Shown here one piece after another: positions 1 through 9,579 of a stretch of DNA of 64,000 bases. The notes beneath the pieces were generated by a model. The model did not search any database. It was not told the DNA's origin and saw nothing but the letters and a program-made list of their open reading frames with translations. Within the stretch, counting starts at the first letter, position 1; every line of letters starts with the position of its first letter. The translations under genes were made by a program, and so were the position numbers. Source of the stretch: Azolla caroliniana (Eukaryota > Polypodiophyta); contig JBHGNT010000016.1 of NCBI GenBank assembly GCA_043228905.1, positions 3,224,001 to 3,288,000 of the forward strand, in the 5' to 3' direction.

Positions 1-222
1 GACGGGCATCGGCACCCCGAAGCCAATGCCGGTGATGATGTTGTAGGCGCCCGTGAAGATGAGGGTGGTGCCAAGGTCGAGGTCGTTGGCGAGTGCCAGG
101 GCCACCACGATGGGGATGAAGGTACCCAAATCACCCAATGCCCCGCTCATTTCCATCCACACCGACTTATACTTCATGTTAGTGCGCGCCTCAGCCACTA
201 TCGCCTTCTTGTCCCACCCCAT
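1..222 (-). CDS. MOT1: Molybdate transporter (MOT1/SULTR5 type), N-terminal part, truncated by window edge
   Basis: Reading the minus strand from the ATG at 222 gives 74 residues with no stop before the window edge. The fragment begins MGWDKKAIVAEA and carries the blocks GALGDLGTFIPIV, DLDLGTTLIFTG, YNIITG and FGVPMPV. These are hallmarks of the first membrane segments of plant MOT1-type molybdate transporters, a sulfate-transporter-like family that moves molybdate across plasma, endo- or mitochondrial membranes for molybdenum-cofactor synthesis. Codons are GC-rich compared with the flanking DNA, as often seen in these intron-poor genes. The true start could lie further upstream because family members often have a longer N-terminal tail and I saw no in-frame stop just before the ATG. 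Family assignment is secure from the motifs; the subcellular site and paralogue are not. Confidence 0.85.
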   Translation of the reverse strand, partial: MGWDKKAIVAEARTNMKYKSVWMEMSGALGDLGTFIPIVVALALANDLDLGTTLIFTGAYNIITGIGFGVPMPV

Positions 223-774
223 GATGCTCAAAATAGGCCTATACCGTGGTTGGCTTGATTGATTTAACAAGAAGATCCAAGTCTACAAAGGCACTTCCTC
301 TACTATCTTCTTCTTATGATTATCTACAAGGAGATCCTCACGCTTAAATAGATCCATCCATCTAGAGTTGACATTTTGTTAATAGATTTGTATATCAAGG
401 GGAGGCCTATATCGGGGAAGGCTTACTTGGGATGTATCCTTCTTTATTTGTAGTACCATTGTCTCACGTCACTATTCACAACTCAGTATCTTGTACTACC
501 ATTCCTCTTAATCCTCCATCATGTGTATACCGAGTTACGACCACACAATTATAGGGTGGAACCATTGGCTTTGTCGTCGTCCATCATCTCACCCTTGGCT
601 TTACCTAACAGATGACACATATTGAGCCTACATCTAATTGTGTCGTTGATAGTAAAATAGTAGGCTCTTATAATCAACAAGCACACCATGGAAAATGAGA
701 TACAATTACTTGCCCTAATGATTGCCTTGATCTTGTAATATAGAAGTATGTTTGCACGAATATGATACATGCAT

Positions 775-1770
775 GGTTCGCCAGCTTTTTATTGTTACTA
801 GCAAGACGACACAGATTGATATAATGCATATGCATGAGCTATAATTTCCATGCATACGGTTAGAGACCACATATAATTAGGTTTTATATAGTACTAGGAT
901 ATTTTGAGGTGACAAAGGTTTGCATTAACCTAGTTATCTCTTTGTCTTAGTGTTTGAAAAAGCTTGCAACATCACAACACCAAATCTCCCTAATCATCTA
1001 CCTCTTCGGAGCGCATTCCTTGCTACAAATTCCCTTAAGATTCCTAAGAGTTGCCACTACTTTTACTCGTGCAATAAACAACATAATGGACATGATATCA
1101 TTGTCATCATATTCCTCACAAAATGATCATGAACATTGCACATTCGTCACTTTGTTTTGAGATTTTAAGACCCTTGCAAGCAAGTTAGACTATGAATATT
1201 CTAATAAGGAAGTGTGATGAGATTTTGAGGCTTCCCATTAAGAAAGTCAAACGAAGAATATTCCAAGAAGTAGGGTCCAATCAAAATGCTTTGTGTTTCT
1301 TACATTTGAATACTAGAATCATGTATGCGTGCATTCATGTTTCACCAACTTTTTATCGTTACTAGCAAGATGGCATGCCACAATAGTTACAATTTCCATG
1401 ATGATGACACTATAACTAGGATATATATATTCCAAAACAACATTGCTTCTATAGGTAGGATATCGATTGGTAGGTGAGAAAGGTTTGCATTAACCTAGTA
1501 AAATGAATATCACGAGTCTATCTACTCGAGTACACTCCTTGTTATATTTTCCCACTACTCTTACACATGCAATATCTGCATCAAACAACAAAATTATGGA
1601 CAAAGATTATTACATCATCTTCTTCATTGTATCCTCATGACGACAATCGTGGAGTTATCCATCAAGCACTTATTTTTGAGACCTCGCCATCACGTCAAAC
1701 TAGGAATATACCAAGAAGGAGGGTTCAATCACACCACCTTATGTTTATTACATTTGAATATTCCAAAAAT
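775..1770. repeat. Diverged tandem duplication upstream of the molybdate transporter
   Basis: The stretch from about 775 to 1320 is repeated in diverged form from about 1336 to 1770. Shared blocks in the same order include the TTTTTATYGTTACTAGCAAG segment (about 786 and 1350), AAAGGTTTGCATTAACCTAG (about 915 and 1480), the CACTACTYTTAC block, and a final block ending CTTACATTTGAATA or ATTACATTTGAATA. The remainder of 223-2250 holds no gene I can support. The region is 5' of the transporter on the minus strand, so it may include its promoter. Confidence 0.6.
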
Positions 1771-2320
1771 GAGGGAGTCACACCCTGGCTTTGACTTTCT
1801 TTCCACTAGAATATTCATGACCACTAAAATTATAAACATTTGAAATACATGTCCTCCACATTCCTATAAAAGAGCCCAACTTTATTCTTCAACTTGCCCT
1901 TTTCCCTCTAATTTAGCAAACTAATCTATAAAATATTCACATTATATAATGCTAATTATTCATATCCTATTAATGTTGTCACATGATTCTAGGGGAAGGG
2001 TGTGTAAGTCTTGAGCGGAACCACGTGGGTTCTTAACTAGGGAAGATAGTTTTTCATGGCATTGCCCTTGTATTTAGTTGTGGGAGATGAGTGTTGTAAG
2101 TGCAAACATGAGCATCCTCCCGACAAACCTTCCTCTGCAATGTGCGCGAGGATCTACCACGATAAATTCACGGGTTTTACTACATTTTGGAGCAACAACT
2201 TGTTTCATTGACATTGGCTTTTCCTAAAAACATAAAATCTTGGTGGTCTGAATATTGAAACCAATCAATCGAAAATATCAATGGGCAAATGTTTTCATCA
2301 GGTGTAGTTATAGAAGCGAT

Positions 2321-2453
2321 TATGTATCATGTATCATGTATCATGTATCATGTATCATGTATCATGTATCATGTATCATGTATCATGTATGTCAATATAT
2401 ATTGTTTATTCTAATATGTATCATGTATCATGTATCATGTATCATGTATGTCA
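2321..2453. repeat. ATGTATC heptamer satellite, two blocks
   Basis: About eight or nine perfect ATGTATC units (2321-2385) are followed by a unique stretch of about 35 bases containing GTTTATTCTAATATG. A second block of four or five units (2416-2447) and a second copy of the same unique stretch then follow. The whole block therefore duplicated after the satellite formed. Open frames through it are artefacts of the 7-bp period. Confidence 0.85.
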
Positions 2454-2478
2454 ATATATATCGTTTATTCTAATATGT

Positions 2479-2806
2479 GCTTGTGTCTAACTATTACCAA
2501 ATAATAAAGAGCACTGGCGAGGGAATCGCGACCATGGATAGTGCAGAGCGTTGGGTTGAGGGCACATGCGATCTACACCATCCGATGTGGATAAAAAAAG
2601 TGTGCCAGTGAAAAAGTTGTCACCAGCCACCCGACCCGTCATTATTCAAACACCGTGCTCTATTTTTAGACACCTTGCTAATAATTTTCAGATACACTGC
2701 TCTATTTTTAGACACCCTACTCAAATCAGGTGCCCTCGGCCAAGCGCCATGCACCGTCCATGGTCGTGATTCCCTTGCCAAGCTTCTTTATTATTTGTTA
2801 GTGGTA
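2479..2806. mobile_element. Small non-autonomous DNA transposon with inverted-repeat arms (Mutator-like MITE?)
   Basis: Bases 2491-2565 and 2730-2804 are imperfect inverted repeats of about 75 bp. They share AAATAATAAAG, AGGGAATCRCGACCATGGA and GAGGGCAC. CTAATATGT flanks both sides (2470-2478 and 2807-2815), giving a 9-bp target-site duplication. The intact target is visible nearby because CTAATATGTAT also occurs in the satellite unit at about 2411. A 9-bp duplication with long arms suits Mutator-like elements, but the outermost bases of the two ends do not pair well, so the class is an inference. The core holds two copies of a CTCTATTTTTAGACACC segment. No coding capacity. Confidence 0.6.
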
Positions 2807-3011
2807 CTAATATGTATATATCATGTATGCATCAGTATATATGGATATGTGTGCATGTATGTATATCTGTAATATGTAATGTACTTATGTATGTGTATGT
2901 ATGTACGTATTTACATATGGTAACATATATTTGTACATATATTTATGGTTAGTCAATATGCATGTATGTATATGCATATTGATGGATGTAATGTTTGAAC
3001 GCAAGTATATA

Positions 3012-3187
3012 TGCATGCATGTATGAATGTATGTATGTATATATGATACTCTAAATTTGAATCATGTTTGCATAATATATTCTTTACTATCTCATTGAAA
3101 TATATTATGGATGCATGTATGAATGAATGTATGTATATATGATACTCTAAATTTGAATCATGTTTGCATAATATATTCTTTACTATC
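3012..3187. repeat. About 80-bp AT-rich tandem direct duplication
   Basis: Bases 3012-3091 and 3108-3187 are near-identical: each has a GTATGAATG run, ATATATGATACTCTAAATTT and GCATAATATATTCTTTACTATC. The second copy ends exactly where copia-like coding sequence starts at 3188, so that junction is the sharp left limit of the decayed retroelement. Confidence 0.85.
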
Positions 3188-3499
3188 ACCAGACCCAGAC
3201 TCGCTGAAATCGGCCAAGTGAAGTCCCAATTGTCGGATGCATTTGAAATGAAGGACTTGGGGGACCTTCATTACTTCCTCGGGATTGAAGTGATCCACAC
3301 TCCCGATGGCATATTGTTGTCTTAGCAACATTATGTGTTGAATATGTTGTACAAGTTCGGCATGACCGATTGCCAACTAGTGTCCACACCCCTGGACCGA
3401 AACCTGAAGGTTCTTCCCGACTCCAGACTGGCCTGCAACGAGAAACAGTTCCAACAAATTGTCAGGAGCCTTATTTACTTAACGATCACCTGACCTGAC
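3188..3499 (+). pseudogene. Copia reverse-transcriptase fragment, left part of the split element
   Basis: The plus-strand translation gives the end of the copia reverse transcriptase, recognisable by [17 protein letters not shown] and then the connection region leading to RSLIYLTIT. In-frame stops occur at TAG 3323-3325 (LLS-stop-QHY, expected CAG) and TGA 3491-3493 (TIT-stop-PD, expected CGA). Both fit C-to-T changes. The frame breaks at 3499 because another element inserted within the proline-aspartate codons of the conserved RPDIS block. The matching right half starts at 8987. Confidence 0.85.
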
Positions 3500-3583
3500 T
3501 GTTGGAAGCGAGGTCGTCTTTGCGGAAGATCAAGTAGCATTCTTTCCTTTCCTGTACCTGCGTATGACAGTCTCTAGGTCGTT

Positions 3584-3620
<37 letters not shown>

Positions 3621-3793
3621 CACAAAAAAACTTCTTATTTCATAAAGCAATAATACAACATCCAACCTTACAAAGAGGTTACAAGGTCACTATATATAGT
3701 GACCGACTTAGGGCAACTACCCTTTATGCTAATTACATAAATGGCCAAAGACGAGATAGTGTGAATACGTCCATTATACACATGTATTCGACA
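3500..3793 (-). repeat. 3' LTR of the nested copia element
   Basis: 294 bp. Read on the minus strand it starts TGTCGAATAC and ends CTTCCAACA. It contains a long CT run (GA on the plus strand, about 3588-3619) and a perfect 20-bp palindrome around a TATA core at 3685-3704. It matches the other LTR except for about 6 extra bases in the GA run. Confidence 0.95.
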
Positions 3794-3804
3794 CTCCCCC
3801 GTAA
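3794..3804 (-). other. Polypurine tract of the nested copia element
   Basis: On the minus strand TTACGGGGGAG directly precedes the LTR start TGTCGAAT. This is the normal position and composition of the primer for plus-strand DNA synthesis. Confidence 0.9.
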
Positions 3805-3986
3805 TGGGCGTATACATGGGTTATCTAAGATTACAGGTATAGACTTAGGTTCTCGGACATATCAGCTTTGTTCGGGTCGGCAGGGTCCGAAGGCAGAAGA
3901 CCGAACTGGTCGGGTCGGAACAGTTGAAGCCGATCATTAAGGAACTGATGTCGGTTGTCGGGAACCATCCTGCTCTGTGTCCGGCT

Positions 3987-6900
3987 CTAACCGGACTGGT
4001 TTGTCGTTACGCCCATCTGATGCCGAAGAGACCGAAAACGGTCTGCCGAAAGACACTTGGTCATTCCATCTGCGACATTGTCGGTTGTGGATATTTTCTC
4101 TAGACCGATTTTCCCTGAAATGACGCAGTCCCGAACGAAGTGATATCGAACGTCGATATGTTTGGAGGCGTTGTGGTGAACCGGATTTTTTGACAAGGCA
4201 ACAGCACCTTGACTGTCGCTGTAGACAACTGGAGCCGAGTCATGGTCGACTTGTCGAAACGTGTGCGCCAGCCGACCGAGCCACAAAGCTTCTTTTGCTG
4301 CGTCGGACGCAGCTACATATTCTGCTTCGGTCGTTGAGGTCGCTGTGCACTCCTGAAGTTTCGACTTCCACGAGATTGCTCCATTGCCGAATTTGAAGCA
4401 GTATCCGGTTGTTGATTTCCGACTGTCTATACAGTCGGCGAAGTCCGAGTCGGTGTAACCGACTACGCCTGAGGTTCGGTTCGGACCGAAAAGAATGCCG
4501 TGGTCTTTTGTGCCAACCAGATATCTGAACACATGCTTGACTGCGTTCCAATGCGATCGGCCAGGTTTGTGCATAAATCTGCTAACGACTCCTACGGCGT
4601 GAGAAATATCAGGCCGTGTCGCGACCATCAGGTACATAAGGGAGCCGACTGCCGGTGCATACGGTACCGACTTCATATCTTCCCCCTCCGGGCCGGATGT
4701 CGGGCAGTCTCGCTGAGAGAGCCGAAGATTCATTGGGAGCGGGGTTGAAGTAGATTTGGCGGATTGCATGTTGAAGCGTTCCAAGACACGTCCGATATAG
4801 TCGGTCTGAGACAAAAAAAGATGTCGTTTATCGCGATGCCGACTAATTTTCATGCCAAGGATGTGTCGTGCCGGACCGAGGTCCTTCATGGCAAACTTCA
4901 ACCGCAGTTGCCGAACGAGATCGGCAAGTTCGCCCGCGTGGCGTCCAGAAATTAGCATGTCGTCCACGTAAATGATGAGGAAGATGGGTGATCCATCTTG
5001 AGCTGTGTTGGTGAAGAGACAATGGTCCTCATCGCTTTTGGAGAAGCCGATCGATTGGATGAAGTCGTCGAACTTCTTGTACCATTGTCGTGGTGCCTGT
5101 TTGAGGCCGTATAGACTCTTCCTGAGTCGGCAGACTAGATGTTCTTGGCCAGTTGCCACAAAGCCTTTTGGCTGCTCCATATAAATTTCCTCCTCGAGAT
5201 CACCATGGAGGAAGGCTGTTTTGACATCTAGCTGAATCAGCTCCAAGTTGTCGGCTGCCACTACGCCGAGCAGAAAACGAAGGGTTGTCATTTTCACCAC
5301 TGGTGAAAAAATCTCGTCGAAGTCGACGCCATATTCTTGTCGGAAGCCCTTCGCAACTAATCTGGCCTTGTACTTTGGGGTGGTCGAATCAGACGTCTCT
5401 TTTAGTCGATAAACCCACTTGCAAGGAAGAGCACGTCGGTTCCTAGGTAATTCGACCAGATCCCAAGTCTTGTTTGCTCGAATGGAGTGCATTTCCGACT
5501 CCATCGCCAGATGCCAGGTGGCTGAATCGACAGATGTCGATGCTTCTTCGTAAGACGTTGGTTCGCCGGCGTCGGTGAAGAAAATTCCAGGAGAATACCT
5601 CTCCGGAGGTTGCGACAGTCTCTCGGATCGTCGAGGTATGATTGGACTGGTTGCATCGGGTATCGTGGTCGGATGGTCCGAAAGCGGATTGTTCTGTTGT
5701 GCCGAGTCGGGGTTGTCCGAGTCGGTAGTGTAAGGTTCAGCTACCCGTGAAGCTGACCGTGTGTTGAGAGCGGGGCCTTCTTGAAGGGTCGGCACGTCGG
5801 AGAATGTTACCCTTCGGACTTCGATCGGTTTGTCGACTGATGGATTCATAGCCGACTCGTTGAACACAACGTCCGAACTTCGAACGATTTGTCTGCGTTC
5901 GGGGTCCCAGAGTCGGTATCCCATTTCGCCGTCTGATCCATATCCAAGGAAAATGCATTTCCTGGACCGAGGTGCAAGTTTTCGGCGATCATCTTTCGGA
6001 ATAAGGGCGTACGCCTCGCATCCGAAGATCCTCAGCTTGTCGTAATTCGGCTTACTGCCGATCCATAGTTCCTGAGGAATTTGAAGTCCTAGAGGTCTAC
6101 TTGGCGACATATTGATTATGTGTACTGCCGTGAGTAGAGCCTCTGCCCAGAAGCCATCCGACAGTCCGGAGTGTTGGAGCATGGAAACTATCCGTTCTTG
6201 GATCGTCCGATTCATTCGCTCTGCGATCCCGTTTTGCTCCGGACTGTGTGGTGCCGTAAATTCACGTCGGATGCCGCGTTGTCGGCAGAATTTGACGAAT
6301 TCATCGGATTTGAACTCTCCCCCGTTGTCGGTCCGAAAGCATTTCAGCTTTCGATCGGTTTGAGTTTCTACCATAGCGAGCCAGTCTGAGAAGATCGAGA
6401 AGACCCGATCTTTGGTGCGAATCGGATAAGCCCACACCTTTCGAGTCGAATCGTCAATAAAAGTGACGAAGTAAGAGGCACCGCCGAGAGACTGATGCGG
6501 CATTGGGCCACAGACGTCCGAGTGGACTAAGTCGAGAGGTCTCGTGTCTCTTGGTGCTGATGTCGGGTGTGATGCGGCTGCTTGTTTGCCATACTGACAA
6601 TGCTCGCAGAATTGATGGTCCGAGAAGGAGAGTTTGGGGATGTATCCGGCTCTAGATAGATGCGTGATGCCGGCCTTGCTGAGGTGTCCTAATCTTCTGT
6701 GCCATAGTGATGACACAGGAATATCCACCAAAAACAGGTTACCCTCTCTGAGCGTAACATGTAACGGATACAGTGAGTGTATCTTGGGTCCCCTAGCAAG
6801 CAGGAGGTTCCCCCTGTGGAGTGTCCACCCTCCCGAAGAAAAACCGGCACGAATGCCGTCTTCATCTAGTTGTCCGACTGAGATCAATGGCCTTGAGAGC

Positions 6901-8003
6901 TCGGGTACATGTCGGACATTGTGGAGTACAAGTGTAGAGCCACCTGCAAGGTTGAGCTCTACTGTGCCGATTCCGATGATGTCACAGTGTTGTGAGTTGC
7001 CGACCCGAACTGAGTCGGAGTGACGGATCGTATATTGCCGAAATTGGGACCGATGAGGAGTCACATGAAATGACGCGCCCGAATCCAAGAGCCATGTGCT
7101 CGATTCTTCAGTCGTGAGTAGAACTTCTGATCCGACTGGATTTTCGATTGATAGTATATTCGGGTCGTCTGGGAGCACATCGGCTGAGAAGCTGACGTAA
7201 TTGATCTCCTCATGCCGGCCACTCTTCTTGTTGTTCTTGTTCTTGAGTGCGCGGCAGTCGGCTTTGATGTGTCCGGGTTTCTTGCAATAGTTGCAGATTC
7301 GGTTATCCCGTGACTGGCTCCGTCTTCGCTGATTGTTCGGCGGCCGTGAGGAATCTCTTCCTCGTATGTTCGATCGGTCTGTCGAACCTTGTACTACATA
7401 AGCGTCGTCTGTTGAGTCTTTGGCGAAAGACTTTCTCCGAGCTGCTTCGGTCAGGATTGCGCTCGTGACTTCGGAGTATTTAACAGTCGTGGTTGACGCG
7501 TTGCACACGGTTGTGACAAAAGTTTCCCATGATGAGGGAAGGCTACTCATGAGTATCATTGCTCTGAGTTCATCCTCGATTTCCGTCCCCTGAGATGAGA
7601 TTTGGGAGCTTATGCTTTCGTACTCATTAAGGTGTGCTTGGACCGAATCGGATTCTTTCATCCGCAAGTTGTAGAGGCGCCGGATCAGAAACATCTTCGT
7701 TGCGGCTACCTTCTTTTCGTAAGTGTCCGACAGTGTTTTCCACAGTTCGAATGCTGTCGTACACGATTGCACCGTAAAATATACCGATTCCGATAGGTGC
7801 ATCCGAATCGTGGCGCGGACGATTCTGTCCAGCTTCTGCCACTCAATTGGTTTGTATCCTTCTGGAGGTTCTTCATTTTCGATGGGATCGATTTGCCCCT
7901 TGACTATGAGATAGTCTTGCATTTGCTCCTTCCAGAAGTTAAAGTTCGATCCATCGAACTTTCGTAGACTCATTTCTGACGAGCCGGATGTTGATGCCAT
8001 CAA
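3987..8003 (-). CDS. Ty1/copia Gag-Pol polyprotein, full length (1338 residues)
   Basis: One uninterrupted minus-strand frame encodes all copia domains in the usual order. Gag lies at about residues 10-190 (UBN2/retrotran_gag type). The zinc knuckle CNYCKKPGHIKADC lies at about 237-250. The aspartic protease active site LLDSGAS is near 305-311. The integrase HHCC zinc domain is at about 433-473, followed by the DDE core with HSDVCGP, FRTDNGGEF and PHSPEQNG near 495-595. The reverse transcriptase holds DVKTAFLHGDLEEEIY and YVDDM near 1012-1016. RNase H spans about 1160-1300 with STTEAEYVA. A serine- and proline-rich linker of about 100 residues separates integrase from reverse transcriptase. 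The products would form virus-like particles, copy the RNA and integrate the cDNA. All signature residues I looked for are present and there is no stop or frameshift, so it is potentially autonomous. GC content is higher than in the surrounding DNA. Confidence 0.97.
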   Translation of the reverse strand: MMASTSGSSEMSLRKFDGSNFNFWKEQMQDYLIVKGQIDPIENEEPPEGYKPIEWQKLDRIVRATIRMHLSESVYFTVQSCTTAFELWKTLSDTYEKKVAATKMFLIRRLYNLRMKESDSVQAHLNEYESISSQISSQGTEIEDELRAMILMSSLPSSWETFVTTVCNASTTTVKYSEVTSAILTEAARRKSFAKDSTDDAYVVQGSTDRSNIRGRDSSRPPNNQRRRSQSRDNRICNYCKKPGHIKADCRALKNKNNKKSGRHEEINYVSFSADVLPDDPNILSIENPVGSEVLLTTEESSTWLLDSGASFHVTPHRSQFRQYTIRHSDSVRVGNSQHCDIIGIGTVELNLAGGSTLVLHNVRHVPELSRPLISVGQLDEDGIRAGFSSGGWTLHRGNLLLARGPKIHSLYPLHVTLREGNLFLVDIPVSSLWHRRLGHLSKAGITHLSRAGYIPKLSFSDHQFCEHCQYGKQAAASHPTSAPRDTRPLDLVHSDVCGPMPHQSLGGASYFVTFIDDSTRKVWAYPIRTKDRVFSIFSDWLAMVETQTDRKLKCFRTDNGGEFKSDEFVKFCRQRGIRREFTAPHSPEQNGIAERMNRTIQERIVSMLQHSGLSDGFWAEALLTAVHIINMSPSRPLGLQIPQELWIGSKPNYDKLRIFGCEAYALIPKDDRRKLAPRSRKCIFLGYGSDGEMGYRLWDPERRQIVRSSDVVFNESAMNPSVDKPIEVRRVTFSDVPTLQEGPALNTRSASRVAEPYTTDSDNPDSAQQNNPLSDHPTTIPDATSPIIPRRSERLSQPPERYSPGIFFTDAGEPTSYEEASTSVDSATWHLAMESEMHSIRANKTWDLVELPRNRRALPCKWVYRLKETSDSTTPKYKARLVAKGFRQEYGVDFDEIFSPVVKMTTLRFLLGVVAADNLELIQLDVKTAFLHGDLEEEIYMEQPKGFVATGQEHLVCRLRKSLYGLKQAPRQWYKKFDDFIQSIGFSKSDEDHCLFTNTAQDGSPIFLIIYVDDMLISGRHAGELADLVRQLRLKFAMKDLGPARHILGMKISRHRDKRHLFLSQTDYIGRVLERFNMQSAKSTSTPLPMNLRLSQRDCPTSGPEGEDMKSVPYAPAVGSLMYLMVATRPDISHAVGVVSRFMHKPGRSHWNAVKHVFRYLVGTKDHGILFGPNRTSGVVGYTDSDFADCIDSRKSTTGYCFKFGNGAISWKSKLQECTATSTTEAEYVAASDAAKEALWLGRLAHTFRQVDHDSAPVVYSDSQGAVALSKNPVHHNASKHIDVRYHFVRDCVISGKIGLEKISTTDNVADGMTKCLSADRFRSLRHQMGVTTNQSG

Positions 8004-8684
8004 ATTCGGTTTCGGTTGACGAAGCTCGGTTCGGAGTTGACTACGAACCTTGTTGGAGTGCAGCCGGTTGGCTCACCCGATATCGTTCTAGTCGGATTTG
8101 AACCCGAGTCGGTTCGGCTTCGGATATATGTATTGTTGAACTTGCTCGAATTGACTCCGGTAACTTGAGGGACAGAACCGACTGGTCTTCCCGGATGTTG
8201 CCGAGTCGGAGTGAGCCCGGTTCGCTTCGGATATATATGCCGAATACCGATTATTGAAACCGATTATCTGGACCGATTCTGCTTCGGGTGGCTGCAGCGA
8301 CGAGAGAGACAGATCCAACTGATCCTCTCGAATGTCGATCAGCCGGATGAAGCACGAATTGGGGTTGTTGTCTTGAGACCGATCTGCATCGAGTGGTTAC
8401 AACGAGCGGCGAGCAGCGTTTGTTGACTACTTCGGATGCCGTTTAACCGAATGGAGCACGATCGTGTCAATGATACACAAGGGGATTTCACCTCGAGCGG
8501 TTACGATCACAAGGAACAGAGTACAACCTGATGGCTTACTCCAAGCAAGAGGATCTAACGCGATGAGGTGCAAAACCTCGTTTTTTTTTTCTTTTTGTTC
8601 TTCTTCTCTCTTTTTCGAATGACGCAGAAAACCGAATGCTGAGACGACGGCCGACAGCGGATTGAAGGACCGACTACTGTGCAG
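8004..8684 (-). other. 5' untranslated leader of the nested copia element
   Basis: About 680 bp between the primer-binding site and the Gag ATG at 8003. It has no long frame and includes a poly(T) run on the plus strand near 8580-8590. Packaging and dimerisation signals would be expected here, but I cannot point to one. Confidence 0.7.
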
Positions 8685-8696
8685 GCTCTGATACCA
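8685..8696 (-). other. Primer-binding site, initiator-Met tRNA type
   Basis: On the minus strand TGGTATCAGAGC starts two bases after the 5' LTR end (CTTCCAACA). This 12-mer is complementary to the 3' end of plant initiator methionine tRNA and is the standard copia primer site. Confidence 0.95.
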
Positions 8697-8698
8697 GA

Positions 8699-8986
8699 TG
8701 TTGGAAGCGAGGTCGTCTTTGCGGAAGATCAAGTAGCATTCTTTCCTTTCCTGTACCTGCGTATGACAGTCTCTAGGTCGTTGCACAGAGAGAGAGAGAG
8801 AGAGAGAGAGAGGCACAAAAAAACTTCTTATTTCATAAAGCAATAATACAACATCCAACCTTACAAAGAGGTTACAAGGTCACTATATATAGTGACCGAC
8901 TTAGGGCAACTACCCTTTATGCTAATTACATAAATGGCCAAAGACGAGATAGTGTGAATACGTCCATTATACACATGTATTCGACA
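8699..8986 (-). repeat. 5' LTR of the nested copia element
   Basis: 288 bp with the same TGTCGAATAC start and CTTCCAACA end as the other LTR. The GA run (about 8786-8812) is about 6 bases shorter. The TATA-centred palindrome is at 8878-8897 and is a plausible promoter core for minus-strand transcription. Confidence 0.95.
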
Positions 8987-9579
8987 CCGACATCAGCTAT
9001 CCGGTCGGGATGATAAGTCAATTTATATCGAAGCCGACCGTGGAGCACCTTCAATGCGCGCACTGAATACTAAGGTATGGTAGCGGCACTAAGGATCAAG
9101 GATTGTTATACCGACACAATATAACTGAAAAGCTAGTCAAATATACGGATGCCGATTGGGCCGGTGATGCGTTGGATCGTCGGTCCACTTCCGGTTACAT
9201 GTTCTCTCTAGGTAGCGTGGTTGTTGCATGGAGCAGCAAAAAGCAGCCGACTATGGCTCTATCGAGCACTGAGGCTGAGTATCAGGGCGCTAATGTTGCC
9301 ACCTGTGAAGCCATCTGGCTTTGGCAACTGCTACAAGACCTGGGAATCGAAGTCCCGACTCCGATCTCAATCTACGACGACAACATGAGCAGCATACAAC
9401 TGGCCAAGAACGTCGTGTTCCATGCTCGGACAAAGCACATAGAAGTGCATTACCACTTTGGTGAAGTCGAATTCTGGTATGTTCTTACAAATCAACAGGT
9501 TGCTAACATCTTCTCCAAGGCACTTGGAACCGACAAGTTGCAACACTTTTTCGGAGATGTGTGGTCTTCAGCATCTTGA
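8987..9579 (+). pseudogene. Copia RNase H region, right part of the split element
   Basis: The frame resumes at PDISYPVGMISQFISK and runs through the RNase H domain: YTDADWAGD, DRRSTSGYMFSLG, WSSKKQPTMALSSTEAEYQ, DDNMSSIQLAKN and HARTKHIEVHYHF, ending at the TGA 9577-9579. One premature TGA lies at 9064-9066, where CGA (Arg-Ile-Leu-Arg-Tyr block) is expected. Downstream of that stop the frame is open. It joins in sense to the fragment ending at 3499. Confidence 0.9.

Larger units (their letters stand above)
3500..8986 (-). mobile_element. Intact, apparently young Ty1/copia LTR retrotransposon (nested insertion)
   Basis: This is a complete element on the minus strand, about 5.5 kb. It has flanking LTRs (3500-3793 and 8699-8986), an initiator-Met primer-binding site next to the 5' LTR, a polypurine tract next to the 3' LTR, and one unbroken Gag-Pol frame. 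By eye the LTRs differ only in the length of an internal GA run. The 5-bp target-site duplication is CTGAC (3495-3499) against CCGAC (8987-8991), one mismatch. Intact coding capacity and near-identical LTRs suggest recent movement. It sits inside an older copia element in the opposite orientation. Confidence 0.95.

Noticed and set aside
2255-2473. Repetitive frame with SCIMYHV units
   Set aside because: The ATGTATC heptamer read in three frames gives a 7-residue repeat; not a gene.
8427-8858. 143-residue minus-strand frame overlapping the 5' LTR
   Set aside because: Mostly LTR and leader sequence of the copia element, low complexity, no known domain.
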